From CAVVEQ01 sp963747315 (GTDB lineage Bacteria; Chloroflexota; Anaerolineae; Anaerolineales; Anaerolineaceae), in assembly GCA_963747315.1 (NCBI GenBank), contig CAVVEQ010000016.1:1-33930 (forward strand): DNA of 33,930 nt, written 5' to 3'. Shown in pieces: positions 8,819 through 18,643 of this stretch. The position numbers and the translations under genes were made by a program. A model generated the notes under the pieces. That model searched no databases and was not told the origin of the DNA. It worked only from the letters and a program-made list of their open reading frames with translations. The number at the start of each line of letters is the position of its first letter. Position 1 is the first letter of the stretch.

Positions 8819-8860
8819 GTTGTTAACCCATCCTTTACCTTTGTTATCGTGAAAGATAGA

Positions 8861-8866
8861 TATAAT
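8861..8866 (+). promoter_or_regulatory. Candidate -10 box upstream of the 8899 membrane protein gene
   Basis: A TATAAT hexamer stands 33 bases before the start codon, in the divergent gap with the flavodoxin gene. The nearest -35-like sequence (TTGTTA at 8841-8846) is only 14 bases away, so the promoter call is weak. Confidence 0.3.
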
Positions 8867-8898
8867 TGCGGAAATTTGCCACCTTATGGAGTAAACAT

Positions 8899-9698
8899 AT
8901 GATTAACAATTTAAAAGTACAACAAGATTCTTTGGGGAATTACTGACCCTGTTTGCATTTTTCGCGGCAGTGTTTGGGCTGATCGATAACAGCATCTACG
9001 ATGGTCTTTTTCCGTTGAATTTTATTGCTGCCCAATTCTCGCAGGATTGGTTAACGATTGTTGTCTGTTTATTCCTTGCCTACCTGATTTTTTCCACAAA
9101 ACCAGACAGCATTAAACGCCCGATCATCATCGTTGGCATCATGGGATCACTCGCCTATCTTTACGGGATATTCTCGATCGAACGGGTTTATAACGTTTTG
9201 TATTTGGTTTACCTGGCTGATCCTGGGCATCTCTTCTTCTCGGTTGTTTTTTCGATCTCTTCCTTCAATCCGGACGTTCTGAAAACGTTGTCTGTCAAGA
9301 AAGTTGTGCGTTACACCACTGCGATTTTTTCCTTGTTGATCGCAGGATTATTTTCGCTTCTCTGGATAAGTGCTTTACTGCCTCTCATGGCTGCAAAAAA
9401 CCAAATTCAAAATCTTTATTCGATCTACCTGCTGGATCTTGTTTTTGTGATGCCTTCCTTCATTATCACCGCAGTGCTAACCTTCAAACATAACCCACTT
9501 GGTTATGTTCTTACTCCGGCCATGTTCATCCTCGGGTATTTTGTGATTTTCCCTCTCGGGCTGGAAGAACTTGCCAAACCGATGTTCGGATTGGCTGTCG
9601 ACATCCAAAGCATGAGCATGTCGTTTCTGCTATCTGCTTTATTTCTTATCGGGGCTATCTGGCAGCTGGTGAAGCTTCGTACCGTTCAGGAAAATTAA
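8899..9698 (+). CDS. Multi-pass membrane protein of unknown function; one early frameshift
   Basis: About 265 residues. ATG 8899 is preceded by GGAG seven bases upstream and starts MINNLKVQQ. A one-base shift near 8930 joins it to LLTLFAFFAAVFGLIDN and then the long clean frame. Hydrophobic helices include WLTIVVCLFLAYLIFS, IIIVGIMGSLAYLYGIF, YTTAIFSLLIAGLFSLLWI, LYSIYLLDLVFVMPSFIITA, LGYVLTPAMFILGYFVIF and SFLLSALFLIGAIWQLV, about seven to eight in all. No catalytic motif is seen and I do not recognise the family. It forms a single-gene unit: divergent from flavodoxin upstream and followed by its own hairpin terminator. Confidence 0.7.
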
Positions 9699-9731
9699 TC
9701 CTCAGCCTGGTAAGCCTGAACTTCAATTACG

Positions 9732-9761
9732 AATCGGTTCATCAGAACCGATTTGGTTTTT
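9732..9761 (+). terminator. Intrinsic terminator of the 8899-9698 gene
   Basis: A perfect 9-bp stem, AATCGGTTC (9732-9740) with GAACCGATT (9745-9753), has an ATCA loop and is followed by TGGTTTTTAT. It lies 34 bases after the plus-strand stop codon and just before the stop of the convergent isoprenoid-synthase-like gene. No T-run follows on the minus strand, so it works for the plus strand. Confidence 0.8.
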
Positions 9762-10656
9762 ATTTATAAGTCATTTCCTTGTGAAAAAAGCGTTCCACCC
9801 TCGCCTCGGTTACTTCCACCAGTTTCAAGAGGATCCTGTCATCCAGACTTTCGAGGATTTCCTTGGATATTTGGATCATCGCTTTGGACTCCTTATAGGT
9901 GGAAGCTACCAGATCCGCATCCTTCCGCAGTATATCGGCTAATCTGGCAGGATCCTTCCCCACGCGGACTTCATCTTTTCCCAAAGTTACATAAGAGTAA
10001 TGACCGGCGGCCAGGTCCTTTTCCAGGTCTTTCCAATCGTCGATCATTTGGATCGCGGCACCGAAAAGCAGAAACACCTGCCAGTATTCATCCAGGCGAT
10101 CAGCCTTCCCGAGTTGTTCCAGGCAAAGCATGAATGGAGAAACAGCATTGGCTCCCTTGGCTCCAAGCTGTTCCGGGTGATCGAGGGAGTAAGGGCTGCC
10201 CTTCCAGCGAGAGGATTTTTCTTTTATCTCCGCCTCCAGGAACAGGCTGCGCATTTTATGAAGAACATGAGATTTACCTCGCTCACCCCAAATATCTGTA
10301 ACGCCCTGGTTTCATATTCGGCGATTAGCGCTTGGGCGGTCAATACCTCCACCGGGTTGGGGTGTGTCTGAATCGACGTTTTCGTCCAATATTCCATAAC
10401 CGGCAACAGCGAAAACCCCCGCCTCGAGGATCCTGCCAAAATTATCCAAAAGATTATCAAGTCCTTCTTCGTCCATCCAGACAGCCAGGAATGCGAAAAC
10501 CGGGTAGGCATCTTTGAAATACTGCAGGCGATTACTTTTCCACTTTGGTGATATCAAAACCGAACGGTTTGCTGAAATCCTTAATCACTTTTTGGGCATC
10601 GGTTTCCAGCCCGTTGAATGCGGAAATCAGGTGGAAATCCACTGAAAGATGACTCA
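9760..10656 (-). CDS. Class I isoprenoid-synthase-like protein (polyprenyl synthetase fold); frameshifts
   Basis: About 297 residues over four segments. ATG 10656 starts MSHLSVDFHLISAFNGLETD and runs to VEK. After a shift near 10535 it continues with NRLQYFKDAYPVFAFLAVWM and GVFAVAGYGILDENVDSD. A second shift (about 10375) gives NPVEVLTAQALIAEYETRAL, and a third (about 10250) the clean C terminus. There QMIDDWKDLEKDLAAGHYSY is the second aspartate-rich motif of trans-prenyl transferases and terpene synthases. In place of a first DDxxD there is only LDENVD, so catalysis is uncertain. This helical fold condenses or cyclises prenyl diphosphates. The frame is open a further 30 codons upstream, and no Shine-Dalgarno marks 10656, so the start could be earlier. 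It is last in a same-strand run. Confidence 0.6.
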
Positions 10657-10892
10657 TCCAGTTAGCAATTGAAAATTGGCTTGCCAGGAAAGGGCGCCAA
10701 AACAGCTGCCCGAGAATGCCTTTTTATTTTTTCGATACACGCCTAGGATTGCAGGAGCGAATTCTTCCATCGCAGGATATTTTTTCAAATTGACCTCGAT
10801 ATCGTGATTTCCAGAAACGGATTCTGATTGTTATAACTGGAAATGATAGAGAACGTTTCGATAATTCAATGAGATTATTATTTTCAAAAGAA

Positions 10893-11927
10893 TCAATAAA
10901 GACCCGAAAGGAAATCCTGGATATCTCGCCAACTGCTGTTTCTGTGAAATAGCAGCCCATGATCCTCGGTGGAAAATTCCTTCCATATCGTATCCCCGCC
11001 CAATTATCGGCCAGGCGTCTGGAGAGCTCCGGCGGAACGTTCGTATCCAGGCTGCCTACCAGCGCGAGCAGAGGGGTTTCAATCCCAGCTGCGCGCGAAA
11101 CAGAATCGAACAAGGGGCGCATGATCCGGAAACGGTGCATACGCGGGGATTGTTTGAAACCGATCAACGTTCAATTTATCGTAAGGCGCAACCAGGATCG
11201 TTCCGGAAGTTGGGCGCTCGGCGGATAAATATACAGCCACCCCGGTCCCCAGGCTGTAGCCCATACTCACGATCCTCCCGGGGTCGATATCCTCCCGGTT
11301 CGACAGGGCATCGTAGACCACCAGGGCGTCATCCAGCACCTTCTGCCTGCCCGGTGTGCCCTCGCTTGTTCCAAACCCCCGGTAATTGATCAACGCCACC
11401 TTCCATCCGTCCAACTGCTTTACATATGGGATCAAACTCGAGGATTCCGAACCGCTGCCATTGAAAATGATGACCAGTGGCGCAGGATTCGGAGCGGCAT
11501 TATCCACCAGCCAGCCGTTCAGTTCCACTCCATCCGGTGCGGTGATGTTGAGAGCTTCCACATTTCCAGTCGCAGCATTCTTTGCTGCTTCCGCCGTAAG
11601 GGTGCTGGGCTGGAAAAACGTGCTGGTGTGGTCCGCGATGGTATCCTGGAAAAAGAGAAGGGTGATGAACATCAGCAGGTAGGCCCCCGCAACCGCCAAA
11701 AGCAGATCCAGCGCCAGCACACCCAGCGCCTTCCAGAAACGTTTGATCTTAACTGCCAGGACCGCGGCAGTGATCAGGAAACCAACGAGACCTGCGACCG
11801 TGAGGATCACGATCAGCCTGCCGTTGGTGAATTTGCTGGCAAGAAAGGCAGCCAGCCCGAAAACGCCGAAAAGTATCGAAGTTACCTGGAGCTTTCTGTA
11901 TGACCTTCCGCTTTGGTTTTCTTCCAT
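10893..11927 (-). CDS. Membrane-anchored alpha/beta hydrolase (BEM46/ABHD-like); two frameshifts
   Basis: About 345 residues from ATG 11927, preceded by GGAGGGG. The first 100 residues hold three hydrophobic helices (SILFGVFGLAAFLAS, LIVILTVAGLVGFLITAAVL, LGVLALDLLLAVAGAYLLMF). The hydrolase domain follows: LNGWLVDN, PLVIIFNGSGSESSSLIPYV (oxyanion region), INYRGFGTSEG and GYSLG (nucleophile serine). After a shift near 11130 it reads IETPLLALVGSLDTNVPPE, with the acid in GSLDTNVP. After a second shift near 11000 it gives WKEFSTEDHGLLFHRNSSW, whose DHG holds the catalytic histidine, ending FLSGLY at 10893. The motif order is that of membrane-bound serine hydrolases of the BEM46/ABHD12-13 type. 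Substrate unknown, probably lipid-like. Only 27 bases separate it from the upstream channel gene, so cotranscription is likely. Confidence 0.75.
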
Positions 11928-11954
11928 TATGTCCCCTCCAATACGAACTTAGAT

Positions 11955-12607
11955 CTAATTCCGATGCGAAAGCAGGGAAACGAACAGGACAAGGATCCAG
12001 GAGATCTTGGCCAGGTCCGGATCGATGAAAGCGATCCCAATCGACGCCAAAAAGATCCCACCTGTTGCCAAAGGCAGGATGGTTTCAGAGTGGATCACTT
12101 TTTTACTCAATCCCGGTTCGATCAAGCGGTGCTTCGCTGATGCATATCCCCACAGGAGCGCCATCATGATCGAACCGGCGACCATCGTTGCCGCGTAGAA
12201 TATCGTCACGTAGGCATCGCTCGAGACGCTGATGAGCGAGGTGGGGAAGGGAATGAACGCGATCACCATAAGGAAGAGCAGGTTGAGCACCAGAAGCGAA
12301 CGGTTATAGCCGATCACGTAGCGGAACTTGCGGTGGTGCGAGATCCAGAAGGAACCGATAGCTAGGAAGCTGATCACATAAGCCAGGTATTTCTGCCACA
12401 TTGTCCCTAGCGCAGCAACAAGCTCCAGTGGGGGTAACATCCCCGCGCCTTCGGGAAGGCGAAGATCCAGCGCCAGCAGGGTGATGGCGATGGCGAACAC
12501 CCCATCGCTGAAGAAGATCAGGCGTTCCAAACCGTAGCCCCTCTTGGTGTGCTCGCCTAGAAATGGATCTTTGATTCCGACCGTTTTTCTTCCAAATCTG
12601 CGTTCAT
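11955..12607 (-). CDS. TMEM175/DUF1211-type potassium channel protein; one early frameshift
   Basis: About 217 residues. ATG 12607 follows a GGGGAGGAAAG ribosome-binding site and begins MNADLEEKRSESK. A shift near 12555 joins LGEHTKRGYGLERL to the clean frame. The signature FFSDGVFAIAITLLALDLRL at the first helix is diagnostic of TMEM175/DUF1211 proteins, where the FSD motif and small residues of helix 1 line the K+ pore. Six hydrophobic helices are visible (for example YLAYVISFLAIGSFWISHHR, LLVLNLLFLMVIAFIPF, VTIFYAATMVAGSIMMALLW). Bacterial members have six helices and form tetramers. It lies between the M28 peptidase and the alpha/beta hydrolase genes with gaps of only 38 and 27 bases, suggesting an operon. 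Confidence 0.85.
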
Positions 12608-12645
12608 GATTTTGAACTTTCCTCCCCGAATCAAATTCACCGAAC

Positions 12646-13852
12646 TCAGGGTGTGTCGATCCTGCGGATCAGTTCGTTGGTGAATTCCCAGGTTCGTTCC
12701 ATCACATCCACGTCCATCTTGTCAAATGTATCGGCTTTCTGATGCCAGTAAGGCGCAACACCCTCGCGGGTCAAGCCGAAGAGCGCAATAGCCGGGATCT
12801 TGTTGCGGATGGCATCAGCCATTTCACTGTTCCCGCCACTGATCTTCGCCGGGTAGGCGCCCCACTCCGGGTGTTCCGCTGCAAGTTGCTCCACCGTACG
12901 TCACCAATTCTGGGTCAGCCTTGAACGGCACAACAATTCCTTCGCTCGTCAGCCAGGCCGGGCCGGCGCATCCGAGCATTTCGAAAACCAGTGATTTCGG
13001 GCTCTTCAAATCAGCCAGGTGCTGGCGGTAGAAATCGATCATGCCGTAGTGCTGCACCTCTTCACAACCGGTACAGACTGCCCAAACCCGCGTGTGTTCC
13101 AGCGGTTTTTTCGCGAATTGCTCCGCCAGGGTCAGCACCATCCCAGCCGCGGTGGCGTTATCGTTTGCCCCTGCTGTAAAGGGCGTGGAATCCGCTTCGA
13201 TGCAGATCGCAGCAAGCAGCACCGCGCAGATGGCGGTGGGGATGCTTGCATACCAGGCCCACGACCAGGGGAAGAAGATTGACAGCGAATATACCAGCAC
13301 CTGGAGGATGAAGGTGATAAAAACCAGGGTCACGAAATTATCGTAGAATTTCACATGCTTCGGTGTTCGGAAGATGAAAGGCGTGCGCTGGCTATCCAGG
13401 TGGCCCACAATCACAAGGTCACTGGTGTGCTTCCCGGCGGGTGGGATCACCGCATGCACATTCTGGCTCTCCCCCTTGGGCAGGATCAGGCGGTATAGGT
13501 TATTCTGAAAACCCAATTCCAGCAGTTCGGTCGCAAGCACCAGGATGCTTAGCAGCGCGGCAATGACAGCGGTTGTGGTTCCACCAAGAGGGTAAATGAC
13601 AAATGCGATTAGCATTCCTATGCTGCCGATCAGGTGCGGCTGGAAGATCGAATGCGCGCTCTTGAAGGTCTCCCACACCGGGGTCAGCCCAAATTTGGCG
13701 AATTCCAAACGGGCGTATTCGGCACTCTTTCTCTCTCCCTCCCCCGTGGGTCCGCGCGGACCGATCTCCTCGGATAAGTACCGCACCCTTTCAAGCCAGG
13801 ATGTGACTTCTGGAATCCTCGGATGTTTTTTTGACCATTCGTTTTCCTCCAT
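12646..13852 (-). CDS. M28-family zinc peptidase with transmembrane segments inside the catalytic domain; one frameshift
   Basis: About 402 residues. The frame is open to a GTG at 13882. ATG 13852 (MEENEWSKK) is taken as start, though neither has a good ribosome-binding site. M28 ligands are visible, numbered from the GTG: His161 and Asp163 in VGHLDSQ, Asp241 in GANDNATAAG, Glu274/Glu275 in GCEEVQHYG, and Glu301 in VFEMLG. After a shift near 12897 the last zinc histidine follows in YWHQKADTFDKM. Two helix pairs are unusual: about 81-122 before the HLD motif, and about 183-228 between HLD and GANDN. The enzyme is therefore membrane-embedded, probably an aminopeptidase of unknown specificity. 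It sits 53 bases after the acetyltransferase gene. Confidence 0.8.
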
Positions 13853-13935
13853 GGCTTCGACTTCATTAATATTCTGAGACACAGAATTTCAGCGTTGTGA
13901 AAAGAATTAGTGTTTTCTGAAAATTATCCTGTCCG

Positions 13936-15122
13936 TTAGAACATCTCATCAAGATAGGGGGCTGCTGGTGGAAACATGCGGGCGGCCTGCTCAATGGAGG
14001 CGGGGGAAAGTTTTCCCCAGCCACGACAGGCGAAATCGCGGGGGTCGTGACTGCCAAAGATCAGGGCGGTCAAACCCTGGATACTTAAATTGTCACTGGC
14101 ATTCACATTCTTCTCAACCCGTAGCTTTCCGTCAAACGATTCAAATCGCCAACCGCCCTCATTCCAGGGGCAGGCTGGGTCATCAACCACCGCACTGAAC
14201 TTGCCCGGACCCACATGCAAGCCATTGATCCGGCTGATATCCAAAATCCTTCCCATGGGGGTATTGTATAACTCGGTCTTCAGCTTCGTATCAGAAAGCC
14301 AGGTTTCCGGACGCTCTCCTGGCGGCAGCAGGATCAACGCCCGATCAGCCTGGTCGATGTGCATAGCTATCCATTGAAGAAGTTTGTATTTTGCTTCGCT
14401 CGTTTCATAATCCAGCCGGCTGACACTGAACTGGAATTTGCCCTGGTCATCATCGGTCCCCTGGATTTCATATACCATGATCCCTTGCAGGCGTCCGTTG
14501 AACCAGGCCTCAGCCAGCCATTGGTTCTGGAGATTCTCAGAAATAGCTTCGGGATTATCATAAAAAGCCATCCCGTGGGTACGGCCAAGCCGGCGCTTCA
14601 TGAAACTACGGTAATCATCCAGTCCTTTTTCAACGCGTACGAGGCGGATCTCGCCCCCGAGGTTGAACTTTAAGAGCGGTGCGAGAGCATCGGTTGTAAA
14701 CCTGGCAAGTATAGGAGAGGGAAAAGTGCAGTATCCGAGTCTTTCATAAAAGGATTCGCGGAAAGGGTAAAGGCTGGAAAACGCTTGCCCATCTTTCTGC
14801 CCCGCCTCGAGTAAAGCCGTGAACACCCGGCGTGCATATCCCTTCCGGCGGATATCCGGCGCAGCTGCCAACCCCAGAAAGCAGACATCATAAAGATCTC
14901 GCCGCGTACATTCTGAGCCATGGGAGTGGATTGGATGCAGACGATAGGACGGCTGCCAGCGAAAAGTGCAAGGCAGGTGGAATCCAGCCGGGTGCTGACC
15001 CATTTCTTCCACTCCTCCTTATTCGTCATGGGCGGGGAGGGGTGAAATGCATAGGATGCCAACTCATAAAAAATATCGATGAATTCTTCACCATTAAGTT
15101 GTCGTAATTGAAGGTCTGGCAT
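13936..15122 (-). CDS. Eis-like GNAT N-acetyltransferase with C-terminal SCP2-like domain; one frameshift
   Basis: About 395 residues, the usual Eis length. ATG 15122 (MPDLQLRQLNGEEF) follows AGGAAA. The first segment runs to about 14900, where one base is lost or gained, and the second continues with CFLGLAAAPDIRRKGYARRV, the acetyl-CoA pyrophosphate loop (R/Q-x-x-G-x-G/A form). Then comes SLYPFRESFYERLGY, a well-known element of the Eis group. The middle is a second GNAT-like half, and the C terminus (ISRINGLHVG to GLTALIFGS) resembles the sterol-carrier-like domain ending in a free carboxylate, EMF. Eis-type enzymes acetylate amines of small molecules or peptides. The substrate here is not predictable. 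It lies between the flippase and M28 genes on the same strand. Confidence 0.85.
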
Positions 15123-15198
15123 TTTGGGTTTCCTATACCTCGGTTTAGATTTCCAGAATTGATTTTATCCAACAAATATTCAAAATCTTAGTAACTCT

Positions 15199-17864
15199 CT
15201 AACCTTGTACCAGCTTCACCCGCTGCTCGGTCAGCAACCCGGCTTCTTCCATCGCAAGCGGACGCATCTTGATCGGGAAGCGGTTGTGCAACGGGCTGAG
15301 TTTAGCGCCCCAGCGGCTTGGATAGGTGAATACGACCTTGATCACCGGGCGCAGGAAACCGCTCATCTGGCTCGCCTCATCGATTTCCTCCAATCCAGCG
15401 TCATCCCACCCACCGGCGAGCGCATAAAAGAAGAAGAATACCGGCATGGCAGGCAGAAGCCCGATAAAGAAGAGGATGATGCTGGATATTTCATCTCCCT
15501 GCCAAACGAATTTTGCGACCAGGCTGAGAAACAGGTAGTGTAGTCCGGCTGCCATAAGAGGAGCGGCCAGGGTCTGCCAGAAATAGATCTTCTGTGGGAA
15601 ACAGTACCTGTCTGCAACAAAATAGGCGACGACACCACGGACCAGGATACCGATAAGGTAGGCAAAGACGAGTGCCTCAATTTGAAACCTGGCCAGCAGA
15701 GCCACCAACAGCACAATTCGGATGATTTGTTCAAGAAGGATCATAACTGCCCGCAGGAATGGGCGGTTCGCACCCAGGAATATTGCGTCCCCGAGCCAGC
15801 CGAAGAACTGGATTGCTCCGAAAATGGTGAGTGGGACGGCAAGAATCGCGGCTCGCTGGAATTCCGTGCCGGATGAACCCAGGATGAATTTGGGAGCGAC
15901 AACCAGCAGGATCGCCCCTAATACTGCGCTGATGATCGCACCCCATTTGTAGGATTGCACGCTGTAATACTGGCTGAGTTTCTTATAGCCGCTAGATATC
16001 GCTTCCGAAATTGCCGGCATGATGCCATCAAAAAGGTTGGTGGAAACAGTGAAAGCTAGCAGGAAATTTCCCGCCAGGATCCAGTTCCCCCAGGCCTCGG
16101 AATAGTTCACCAGCCCACTCTGCGTGATCCAGATTTCTAGCGCACTGCCGGCCGCCACGGTCATTCCGCCGAGCATCTCAAAAAACCCGAAGCGGAAGGT
16201 TTCTTTGATGATCTTCCAGTCGAAGTGCGCCATAAATAATATGCTGACTTTGTAACCGATCCTCCGGTATAGCCACATGCCTAAAAGGAAATTACATAAT
16301 TCCAGCGCGTATGCCGCGGCACCCAGGCCCAGAACGCCGCCCATTGAAGCTCCCATTTGCGGGTTGGCTTTTCCCCAGGCATAAAAGATTGGGACCAGCG
16401 CCAGCTGGGTGAGAACTCGCCAGACGATCGCCCAGGCTGCGTCCAGGTAGCGGGCATAATCATTACGCTGCAGACCGTTCAGCGTAGTACGGAAGACCCC
16501 GTAAAAACCGGGTACCTGGATCAGGGTATGCATGATGATGCTCCAGGCGAAAAGTGCGTAGGGAGTGCGGACGATCCCGAGAGAGGTTGCCATCACCACG
16601 ATCGCCACCTGGATTGCACCCGAGAGCGCCTGCCACCAGAGATATACCTGGACATACTTGATTCCCCGGCTGGGATCAGAAACCCGGTACTGGCTGAGGT
16701 ATTTCATCGCCGCCACCGAAGTACCCAGGTCGAAAAGAGCCCACGTGAGCCCGAAGAATTGAACGACGCGTCCCCACATACCCAACGCCTGGGCGGAGGG
16801 AAGGATAAATTGCGGCAGGATCAGGTTTTGGTAAATGATCAAAGGGATGAACAGGATGATCCCAATACCCATACCCACAAGCAATCCTGAGAGTGGTCGG
16901 TGGAATCCGACCTTTTCCCAATCTGTGGTTGCCTCTTGGGTGATATATTTTTTTCTATCCGCTACGATCGAATCCAACGCTTCGGGGTGCCGCAGGCTCC
17001 AGCGGCGTACAATGATAAAAGTGCCGAAGAAAATTGCTATCATTGCAGCTAAAAAGATCAACAGGGTGGAACGCTCCTGCCCATGCGGCACAGGAGAAAT
17101 CGGGTAATCTGCAAAGGAAAGCGGGGTGGCCCCCGCCGAACGCTCCACCAGGGAATAGATCAGGTAGTTAAAATATCCCCAATCCTGGATCTGCGGATTC
17201 ACTTCCCCGGATAACCATGCGGTAAGGATAAATACACCACCTGCGGAGGGGGAAATCGTTCCTGGCGGCAGGTACCACAGGACGCCTTCCGGTTCTTCAT
17301 ACCCACTCACTAACGCTTCTGCACCGGAGGGTAATCCATCCACCCGGGAGCGTTCGCGGATCTGTGGCGCGCCGTTCCAGACTATCTCGGTTAATAACTG
17401 GTCTTTGGGCTGACTGACATCCCGAACCTGAATGACTGCAGGATCCTGTTTTGTACCAAAAAGTGCGGCTCAACCATATAAAAAGGTTAAACCCTCCTGC
17501 GTTTTCACTTGTGGTTTCCACCAGGCTGAGAGGTTCCTCTTCGACCGTCAGGGAAACATTCCCTCCCAGCAAGGATTGGATCTGATCCTGTGAGGTATCA
17601 GGACCCGGAACCATGGATCAACCCGGTGCCTCTCCTGACAGCATCAGCAATCGCTTCGGAGGATGGAATCCTCCCATTCAAGACAATCACATCCGCATCA
17701 GCGGGATCTTCCACAAATTTATTCCCTGCCAGGTCGAGTGCAGTCTTCACCCCTCCATTCTCCCCCGCAAAATAAACATTCCGCGGTGTTATCTGCTGGG
17801 TTGGGTCAGGCGCGCAGGCGCTGAGGAGCAAGCAAACCAGGAAAAGGGCAAGTATCTTTTTCAT
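15199..17864 (-). CDS. Polysaccharide-flippase-like (MOP superfamily) protein with N-terminal lipoprotein-type ectodomain; two frameshifts
   Basis: About 888 residues. ATG 17864 starts a signal peptide with lipobox LLSAC (Cys17). An extracytoplasmic region of about 230 residues follows (NVYFAGENGGVKTALDLAG, DADVIVLNGRIPSSEAIADA, then after a shift near 17605 DTSQDQIQSLLGGNVSLTVE, then after a shift near 17470 PAVIQVRDVSQPKDQLLTEI). Its alternating strand/helix pattern suggests a Rossmann or GATase-like fold. One helix (TLLIFLAAMIAIFFGTFIIV) leads to a C-terminal region of about 12-14 helices with the layout of Wzx/MATE flippases. That region includes LGMWGRVVQFFGLTWALFDL, RFGFFEMLGGMTVAAGSALE and a long cytoplasmic tail. 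Flippases of this superfamily move lipid-linked glycans across the membrane. The ectodomain fusion is unusual. It heads the minus-strand run and diverges from GT-C genes. Confidence 0.75.
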
Positions 17865-18400
17865 GGATCAGTTCTCGTTCATTTCCGGATCAGATTTCGG
17901 GAAGTAAATTTTTATAAACATATTCCGCCATTGATTATCATGGGTATTGCTGATATACAAGTATTCTTGAGTTCGAATTCAAATCCGGAATTGTGATTAG
18001 TCAATTAGCTTTTCGCGTGAAGGTTTTTCAACTAAGAATGGTGCCGCAAATACTCCTAAATTTATATCATTTTACATTGAAAGGTATCCATCTGATTTCA
18101 TACGCGGGCAAAAACAAATTCTTTTTCGCAGCATTAGACCACTATAATATTTTCCCTTCGCCTGTGAAACATCTGGTTTTTTTCCATTTGTTCTGCAGTA
18201 TGCCATCGACTATCATCTCGAAATAGATAAAATAGGGCCAAATCAATTATTTCTCAGAGATTGTAAAATGAGGTTTTTTCAGTGTAACGGAAAACGCGAT
18301 TGATATCCGGTTTCAATTGGCTCTTGTCCGATTAGAGAGTGAAGAACCACCAGGATCGTCAGGGTATAATCCTTTCGGAATAATATCCGCAGGATCCTGG
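17865..18400. other. Divergent intergenic region, 536 bp
   Basis: AT-rich region between the flippase-like gene (minus) and the glycosyltransferase genes (plus). No convincing coding sequence is seen: short open frames here lack ribosome-binding sites and protein-like composition. A TATAAT stands at 18365-18370 on the plus strand without a matching -35 box and could serve the genes to the right. No strong terminator hairpin is visible. Confidence 0.5.
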
Positions 18401-18505
18401 ATGCGTTTCAAGAAATTACGCCTTATTGCTGCTGTTTCTCTGCTCGTATTGGGCGGTCTGGCACTGCTCGTCGGCTTTTTTGCATTTCCAACTGCATCTC
18501 GATAA
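18401..18505 (+). CDS. Possible short membrane peptide or broken N terminus
   Basis: 34 codons starting MRFKKLRLIAAVSLLVLGG and ending FAFPTASR before TAA. The positive start, a 20-residue hydrophobic core and a small-residue end look like a signal peptide or single-helix peptide. AGGA lies six bases before the ATG, and a TATAAT is centred about 34 bases upstream. It could be a real leader-type small protein, the first part of a gene broken by a frameshift (another frame continues LDNNSVMGNSRKFLAFWDM to 18647), or chance. It is directly upstream of the first GT-C gene. Confidence 0.35.
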   Translation: MRFKKLRLIAAVSLLVLGGLALLVGFFAFPTASR

Positions 18506-18643
18506 CAATTCAGTAATGGGGAACAGCCGTAAATTCCTCGCTTTCTGGGACATGGTGAGCCTGAGGTTTGCGTTTGGTTGGCCTTTTCGGAAAGCATCAC
18601 TTCATCGCGGTTTAGCCGGGCTGCAGCGCAATTTTTCACCAAA

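Noticed and set aside
16357..16890. Open plus-strand frame inside the flippase-like gene
   Set aside because: Lies antisense to strongly conserved membrane helices and has a shadow-type composition.
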